In this document: positions 33,806 to 38,914 of the stretch, piece by piece
Numbering within the stretch: the stretch's first letter is position 1
Layout: each line of letters begins with the position of its first letter
Origin: Branchiostoma floridae
Taxonomy: Eukaryota > Chordata > Leptocardii > Amphioxiformes > Branchiostomatidae
NCBI RefSeq assembly: GCF_000003815.2
Contig: NW_023365819.1
Coordinates: 1 to 38,914 of the forward strand
Direction of reading: 5' to 3'
DNA length: 38,914 bases
Notes under the pieces: generated by a model
What the model was told of the DNA's origin: nothing
The model's database searches: none
Seen by the model: only the letters and a program-made list of their open reading frames with translations
Position numbers and translations under genes: made by a program

Positions 33806-34693
33806 TGAAATTTCCCCAGACCGGCCGACATGGCCCGTTTTGGGCTCAAAATGGCATTTTTGCAAAGGCGCGGACCTGCGGAAAGTTTTTGGGGTCCAAA
33901 AATGAAATTTCCCCACATCGCCCGGAATGGCCCGTTTCGGGCCCAAAATGGCATTTTTGCAAAGGCGCGGACCTGTCGAACATTTTTGGGGTCCAAAAAT
34001 GAAATTTCCCCAGACCGGCCGACATGGCCCGTTTTGGGCCCAAAATGGCATTTTAGCAAAGGCGCGGACCTGCGGAAAGTTTTTGGGGTCCAAAAATGAA
34101 ATTTCCCCACATCGCCCCGAATGGCCCGTTTCGGGCCCAAAATGGCATTTTTGCAAAGGCGCGGACCTGTCGAACATTTTTGGGGTCCAAAAATGAAATT
34201 TCCCCAGACCGGCCGACATGGCCCGTTTCGGGCCCAAAATGGCATTTTTGCAAAGGCGCGGACCTGTCGAACATTTTTGGGGTCCAAAAATGAAATTTCC
34301 CCAGACCGGCCGACATGGCCCGTTTTGGGCCCAAAATGGCATTTTTGCAAAGGCGCGGACCTGTCGAACATTTTTGGGGTCCAAAAATGAAATTTCCCCA
34401 GACCGGCCGACATGGCCCGTTTTGGGCCCAAAATGGCATTTTAGCAAAGGCGCGGACCTGCGGAAAGTTTTTGGGGTCCAAAAATGAAATTTCCCCACAT
34501 CGCCCCGAATGGCCCGTTTCGGGCCCAAAATGGCATTTTTGCAAAGGCGCGGACCTGTCGGAACATTTTTGGGGTCCAAAAATGAAATTTCCCCAGACCG
34601 GCCGACATGGCCCGTTTTGGGGCCCAAAATGGCATTTTTGCAAGAGGCGCGGACCTGTCGAACATTTTTGGGGTCCAAAAATGAAATTTTCCC

Positions 34694-35273
34694 NNNNNNN
34701 NNNNNNNNNNNNNNNNNNNNNNNNNNNNNNNNNNNNNNNNNNNNNNNNNNNNNNNNNNNNNNNNNNNNNNNNNNNNNNNNNNNNNNNNNNNNNNNNNNNN
34801 NNNNNNNNNNNNNNNNNNNNNNNNNNNNNNNNNNNNNNNNNNNNNNNNNNNNNNNNNNNNNNNNNNNNNNNNNNNNNNNNNNNNNNNNNNNNNNNNNNNN
34901 NNNNNNNNNNNNNNNNNNNNNNNNNNNNNNNNNNNNNNNNNNNNNNNNNNNNNNNNNNNNNNNNNNNNNNNNNNNNNNNNNNNNNNNNNNNNNNNNNNNN
35001 NNNNNNNNNNNNNNNNNNNNNNNNNNNNNNNNNNNNNNNNNNNNNNNNNNNNNNNNNNNNNNNNNNNNNNNNNNNNNNNNNNNNNNNNNNNNNNNNNNNN
35101 NNNNNNNNNNNNNNNNNNNNNNNNNNNNNNNNNNNNNNNNNNNNNNNNNNNNNNNNNNNNNNNNNNNNNNNNNNNNNNNNNNNNNNNNNNNNNNNNNNNN
35201 NNNNNNNNNNNNNNNNNNNNNNNNNNNNNNNNNNNNNNNNNNNNNNNNNNNNNNNNNNNNNNNNNNNNNNNNN
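34694..35273. other. Assembly gap, 580 N
   Basis: After correcting for three visible one-base insertions on the left, the landmarks are six monomers plus about 13 bp apart, so phase is not preserved and the length is doubtful. Confidence 0.99.
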
Positions 35274-37477
35274 AAATGAAATTTCCCCACATCGCCCCGA
35301 ATGGCCCGTTTCGGGCCCAAAATGGCATTTTTGCAAAGGCGCGGACCTGCGGAAAGTTTTCGGGGTCCAAAAATGAAATTTCCCCAGACCGGCCGACATG
35401 GCCCGTTTTGGGCCCAAAATGGCATTTTTGCAAAGGCGCGGACCTGCGGAAAGTTTTTGGGGTCCAAAAATGAAATTTCCCCACATCGCCCCGAATGGCC
35501 CGTTTCGGGCCCAAAATGGCATTTTTGCAAAGGCGCGGACCTGTCGAACATTTTTGGGGTCCAAAAATGAAATTTTCCCAGATCGACCGACATGGCCCGT
35601 TTCGGGCCCAAAATGGCATTTTTGCAAAGGCGCGGACCTGCGGAAAGTTTTTGGGGTCCAAAAATTAAATTTCCCCAGACCGGCCGACATGGCCCGTTTT
35701 GGGCCCAAAATGGCATTTTTGCAAAGGCGCGGACCTGCGGAAAGTTTTTGGGGTCCAAAAATGAAATTTCCCCACATCGCCCCGAATGGCCCGTTTCGGG
35801 CCCAAAATGGCATTTTTGCAAAGGCGCGGACCTGTGGAACATTTTTGGGGTCCAAAAATGAAATTTCCCCAGACCGGCCGACATGGCCCGTTTTGGGCCC
35901 AAAATGGCATTTTTGCAAAGGCGCGGACCTGTCGAACATTTTTGGGGTCCAAAAATGAAATTTTCCCAGATCGACCGACATGGCCCGTTTCGGGCCCAAA
36001 ATGGCATTTTTGCAAAGGCGCGGACCTGCGGAAAGTTTTCGGGGTCCAAAAATGAAATTTCCCCAGATCGGCCGACATGGCCCGTTTCGGGCCCAAAATG
36101 GCATTTTTGCAAAGGCGCGGACCTGCGGAAAGTTTTCGGGGTCCAAAAATGAAATTTCCCCAGATCGGCCGAAATGGCCCGTTTCGGGCCCAAAATGGCA
36201 TTTTTGCAAAGGCGCGGACCTGTCGAACATTTTTGGGGTCCAAAAATGAAATTTCCCCAGACCGGCCGACATGGCCCGTTTTGGGCCCAAAATGGCATTT
36301 TTGCAAAGGCGCGGACCTGTCGAACATTTTTGGGGTCCAAAAATGAAATTTTCCCAGATTGACCGACATGGCCCGTTTCGGGCCCAAAATGACATTTTTG
36401 CAAAGGCGCGGACCTGCGGAAAGTTTTTCGGGTCCAAAAATGAAATTTCCCCACATCGCCCCAAATGGCCCGTTTCGGGCCCAAAATGGCATTTTTGCAA
36501 AGGCGCGGACCTGCGGAAAGTTTTCGGGGTCCAAAAATGAAATTTCCCCACATCGCCCCAAATGGCCCGTTTCGGGCCCAAAATGGCATTTTTGCAAAGG
36601 CGCGGACCTGTGGAACATTTTTGGGGTCCAAAAATGAAATTTCCCCAGACCGGCCGACATGGCCCGTTTTGGGCCCAAAATGGCATTTTTGCAAAGGCGC
36701 GGACCTGTCGAACATTTTTGGGGTCCAAAAATGAAATTTCCCCCAACCCGCCGACATGGCCCGTTTCGGGCCCAAAATGGCATTTTTGCAAAGGCGCGGA
36801 CCTGTGGAACATTTTTGGGGTCCAAAAATGAAATTTCCCCAGACCGGCCGACATGGCCCGTTTTGGGCCCAAAATGGCATTTTTGCAAAGGCGCGGACCT
36901 GTCGAACATTTTTGGGGTCCAAAAATGAAATTTTCCCAGATCGACCGACATGGCCCGTTTCGGGCCCAAAATGGCATTTTTGCAAAGGCGCGGACCTGCG
37001 GAAAGTTTTCGGGGTCCAAAAATGAAATTTCCCCAGACCGGCCGACATGGCCCGTTTTGGGCCCAAAATGGCATTTTTGCAAAGGCGCGGACCTGCGGAA
37101 AGTTTTTGGGGTCCAAAAATGAAATTTCCCCACATCGCCCCGAATGGCCCGTTTCGGGCCCAAAATGGCATTTTTGCAAAGGCGCGGACCTGCGGAAAGT
37201 TTTCGGGGTCCAAAAATGAAATTTCCCCAGACCGGCCGACATGGCCCGTTTTGGGCCCAAAATGGCATTTTTGCAAAGGCGCGGACCTGCGGAAAGTTTT
37301 TGGGGTCCAAAAATGAAATTTCCCCACATCGCCCCGAATGGCCCGTTTCGGGCCCAAAATGGCATTTTTGCAAAGGCGCGGACCTGTGGAACATTTTTGG
37401 GGTCCAAAAATGAAATTTCCCCAGACCGGCCGACATGGCCCGTTTCGGGCCAAAAATGGCATTTTTGCAAAGGCGCG

Positions 37478-37490
37478 GACATGTCGACCG
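37478..37490 (+). other. 39-bp deletion junction with TCGA microhomology
   Basis: A normal junction reads TGTCGA-ACATTTTT...CAGATCGA-CCGACATGG. Here the first TCGA runs straight into CCGACATGG, which removes 39 bp between two TCGA copies and leaves one. The same junction recurs at 37739-37751. Confidence 0.75.
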
Positions 37491-37542
37491 ACATGGCCCG
37501 TTTCGGGCCCAAAATGGCATTTTTGCAAAGGCGAGGAACTGC

Positions 37543-37582
37543 ATGTAGGGACCTGTGCCCAGGTCAATATGAAGATTTATTA
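37543..37582 (+). other. Non-satellite or diverged filler, copy 1
   Basis: About 40 bp between ACTGC and CCCCAGACC do not match any monomer type. The first part (ATGTAGGGACCTGTGCCCAG) has no counterpart at this place in the unit. The second part (GTCAATATGAAGATTT) loosely resembles the normal GGTCCAAAAATGAAATTT. GACCTG-TGCC-CAGGTC at 37550-37565 forms a perfect 6-bp hairpin with a 4-base loop. No open frame or known element is recognisable. Confidence 0.75.
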
Positions 37583-37647
37583 CCCCAGACCGGCCGACAT
37601 GCCCCGTTTCGGGCCCAAAATGGCATTTTTGCAAAGGCGCGGACCTG

Positions 37648-37908
37648 TGGAACATTTTTGGGGTCCAAAAATGAAATTTCCCCAGACCGGCCGACATGGC
37701 CCGTTTCGGACGAAAAATGGCATTTTTGCAAAGGCGCGGACATGTCGACCGACATGGCCCGTTTCGGGCCCAAAATGGCATTTTTGCAAAGGCGAGGAAC
37801 TGCATGTAGGGACCTGTGCCCAGGTCAATATGAAGATTTATTACCCCAGACCGGCCGACATGCCCCGTTTCGGGCCCAAAATGGCATTTTTGCAAAGGCG
37901 CGGACCTG
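37648..37908 (+). repeat. 261-bp composite unit, copy 2
   Basis: Direct tandem copy of the preceding 261 bp. By eye it differs at two sites, GGGCCAAAAA versus GGACGAAAAA near 37708-37711, giving about 99% identity. Ordinary CGG-T, D, TGG monomers resume at 37909. Confidence 0.85.
37804..37843 (+). other. Non-satellite or diverged filler, copy 2
   Basis: Identical by eye to the filler 261 bp upstream, including the GACCTG-TGCC-CAGGTC hairpin at 37811-37826. These two places are the only non-canonical segments of this length outside the gaps. Confidence 0.75.
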
Positions 37909-38315
37909 CGGAAAGTTTTTGGGGTCCAAAAATGAAATTTCCCCACATCGCCCCGAATGGCCCGTTTCGGGCCCAAAATGGCATTTTTGCAAAGGCGCGG
38001 ACCTGTGGAACATTTTTGGGGTCCAAAAATGAAATTTCCCCAGACCGGCCGACATGGCCCGTTTTGGGCCCAAAATGGCATTTTTGCAAAGGCGCGGACC
38101 TGCGGAAAGTTTTTGGGGTCCAAAAATGAAATTTCCCCAGATCGGCCGACATGGCCCGTTTTGGGCCCAAAATGGCATTTTTGCAAAGCCGCGGACCTGC
38201 GGAAAGTTTTTGGGGTCCAAAAATGAAATTTCCCCACATCGCCCCGAATGGCCCGTTTCGGGCCCAAAATGGCATTTTTGCAAAGGCGCGGACCTGTGGA
38301 ACATTTTTGGGGTCC

Positions 38316-38703
38316 AAAAATGAAATTTCCCCAGACCGGCCGACATGGCCCGTTTTGGGCCCAAAATGGCATTTTTGCAAAGGCGCGGACCTGTCGAACA
38401 TTTTTGGGGTCCAAAAATGAAATTTTCCCAGATCGACCGACATGGCCCGTTTCGGGCCCAAAATGGCATTTTTGCAAAGGCGCGGACCTGCGGAAAGTTT
38501 TCGGGGTCCAAAAATGAAATTTCCCCAGACCGGCCGACATGGCCCGTTTTGGGCCCAAAATGGCATTTTTGCAAAAGCGCGGACCTGCGGAAAGTTTTTG
38601 GGGTCCAAAAATGAAATTTCCCCACATCGCCCCGAATGGCCCGTTTCGGGCCCAAAATGGCATTTTTGCAAAGGCGCGGACCTGTGGAACATTTTTGGGG
38701 TCC
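38316..38703 (+). repeat. 388-bp higher-order repeat near the right end
   Basis: The order is A(TCG), B(CGG-C), A(CGG-T), D(TGG). The third monomer carries the rare GCAAAAGCGCGG form (near 38576) in place of GCAAAGGCGCGG. The same B-then-GCAAAAGCGCGG pair occurs at 126-260 and 4985-5120. Confidence 0.82.
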
Positions 38704-38914
38704 AAAAATGAAATTTCCCCAGACCGGCCGACATGGCCCGTTTTGGGCCCAAAATGGCATTTTTGCAAAGGCGCGGACCTGCGGAAAGTTTTTGGGGTCC
38801 AAAAATGAAATTTCCCCACATCGCCCCGAATGGCCCGTTTCGGGCCCAAAATGGCATTTTTGCAAAGGCGCGGACCTGCGAAACGTTTTCGGGGTCCAAA
38901 AATGAAATTTCCCC

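Larger units (their letters stand above)
37387..37647 (+). repeat. 261-bp composite unit, copy 1
   Basis: The unit holds one ordinary-length monomer, one shortened monomer of 58 bp (39 bp deleted) and one lengthened monomer of 106 bp in which the tail and spacer are replaced. 97+58+106 equals 261. It carries private changes not seen elsewhere in the window: CAAAAATGGC, GGACATGTCGACC (with a SalI-type GTCGAC), GCGAGGAACTGC, and CATGCCCCG for CATGGCCCG. An A-type head is combined with TTTCGGG, which is unusual. Confidence 0.85.
1..38914 (+). repeat. 97-bp tandem satellite array, about 380 head-to-tail copies
   Basis: The segment ATGGCCCG-TTTyGGGCCCAAAATGG recurs every 97 bases across the window (for example at 29, 126, 223, 320, 417). 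Landmarks in each unit, in order, are AAAAATGAAATTTCCCC, a variable head, ATGGCCCG, TTTyGGGCCCAAAATGGC, ATTTTTGCAAAGGCGCGG, ACCTG, a variable tail, and GGGGTCC. All copies have the same orientation and no inverted segment was seen. The hand-counted consensus has 51 G+C in 97 and six CpG, close to the 6.7 expected from composition, so it is not CpG-depleted. No unrelated single-copy DNA interrupts it apart from about 40 bp at 37.5 and 37.8 kb. Such homogeneous arrays are typical of eukaryotic heterochromatin; the centromeric or other location is inference. The family is not recognised. Confidence 0.98.

Noticed and set aside
37543-37843. Transposon or insertion element in the 37.5-37.8 kb filler
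   Set aside because: The filler is only about 40 bp, with no terminal inverted repeats at its edges, no clear target-site duplication and no coding capacity. Part of it resembles degraded spacer.
37241-38129. 263-codon plus-strand frames across the filler region
   Set aside because: They are longer only because the deletion and the filler shift the frame past the usual TGA. The protein is otherwise the satellite translation.
1-38914. CRISPR array
   Set aside because: Repeats are contiguous 97-bp units with variable parts that belong to a few recurring types. There are no unique spacers, no short fixed repeat of 25-40 bp, and no cas genes.
1-38914. CENP-B-box-like motif in the monomer
   Set aside because: TTTCGGGCCCAAAA and TTTTCGGGGTCC were compared with the core pattern TTCG-N4-A-N2-CGGG. 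The required A and the second CGGG are not in the right places on either strand.
1-38914. Telomeric repeats or rDNA spacer
   Set aside because: No short telomere-type motif repeats and no rRNA-like sequence is present. The period and sequence do not match either.

Overview
The whole window lies inside one tandem satellite DNA array. It contains no protein-coding gene, RNA gene, transposon or CRISPR array that I can support. The repeat unit is 97 bp, about 53% G+C by hand count of the consensus. About 36.8 kb of resolved sequence holds roughly 380 head-to-tail copies, all in the same orientation. Six runs of N (2,086 bp in total) interrupt the array. Both window edges fall inside repeat sequence, so the array continues on both sides. 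This kind of DNA points to heterochromatin (centromeric, pericentromeric or subtelomeric) of a eukaryote. I do not recognise the repeat family and cannot name the organism.

The array is ordered at several scales. (1) Each 97-bp unit looks like an old dimer of two 48/49-bp halves; they share about 30 of 45 aligned bases, and the same T/C polymorphism sits at the equivalent place in both. (2) Within the unit, a core of about 49 bp is nearly invariant, and the remaining 48 bp vary between a few discrete types. I call the head types A (AGACCGGCCGAC), B (TTTTCCCAGATCGACC), C (AGATCGGCCGAC) and D (CACATCGCCCC). The tail types are CGG-T, CGG-C, TCG and TGG, after the bases that follow GGACCTG or GGACCTGT. 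(3) Types follow one another in a near-fixed order, A(TCG)-B(CGG-C)-A(CGG-T)-D(TCG or TGG). This makes a 388-bp higher-order repeat of four monomers. Adjacent 388-bp copies are about 99% identical, while the monomers inside one copy are about 91% identical. Insertion of three-monomer or two-monomer blocks gives 7-mer and 9-mer variants. (4) Rare private mutations recur 2 to 38 kb apart, recording exchange or duplication along the array.

Layout: 1-3600 array; 3601-4017 gap; 4018-17693 array, including the cleanest 388-bp and 679-bp higher-order blocks; 17694-17854 gap; 17855-25191 array with indel-rich patches at about 21.4-22.0 kb and just before the gap; 25192-25291 a 100-N gap; 25292-29713 array with a block found twice (about 26.6 and 28.9 kb); 29714-30414 gap, flanked by matching blocks; 30415-33678 array; 33679-33805 gap; 33806-34693 array; 34694-35273 gap; 35274-38914 array. 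The only sequence that departs clearly from the satellite is at 37387-37908. There a 261-bp composite unit occurs twice in tandem, each copy holding a 39-bp deletion junction and about 40 bp of foreign or strongly diverged sequence.

The minus strand shows open frames up to 2,999 codons. These arise because the consensus unit has no stop codon in any minus-strand frame and 97 is not a multiple of 3. I treat them as non-coding.
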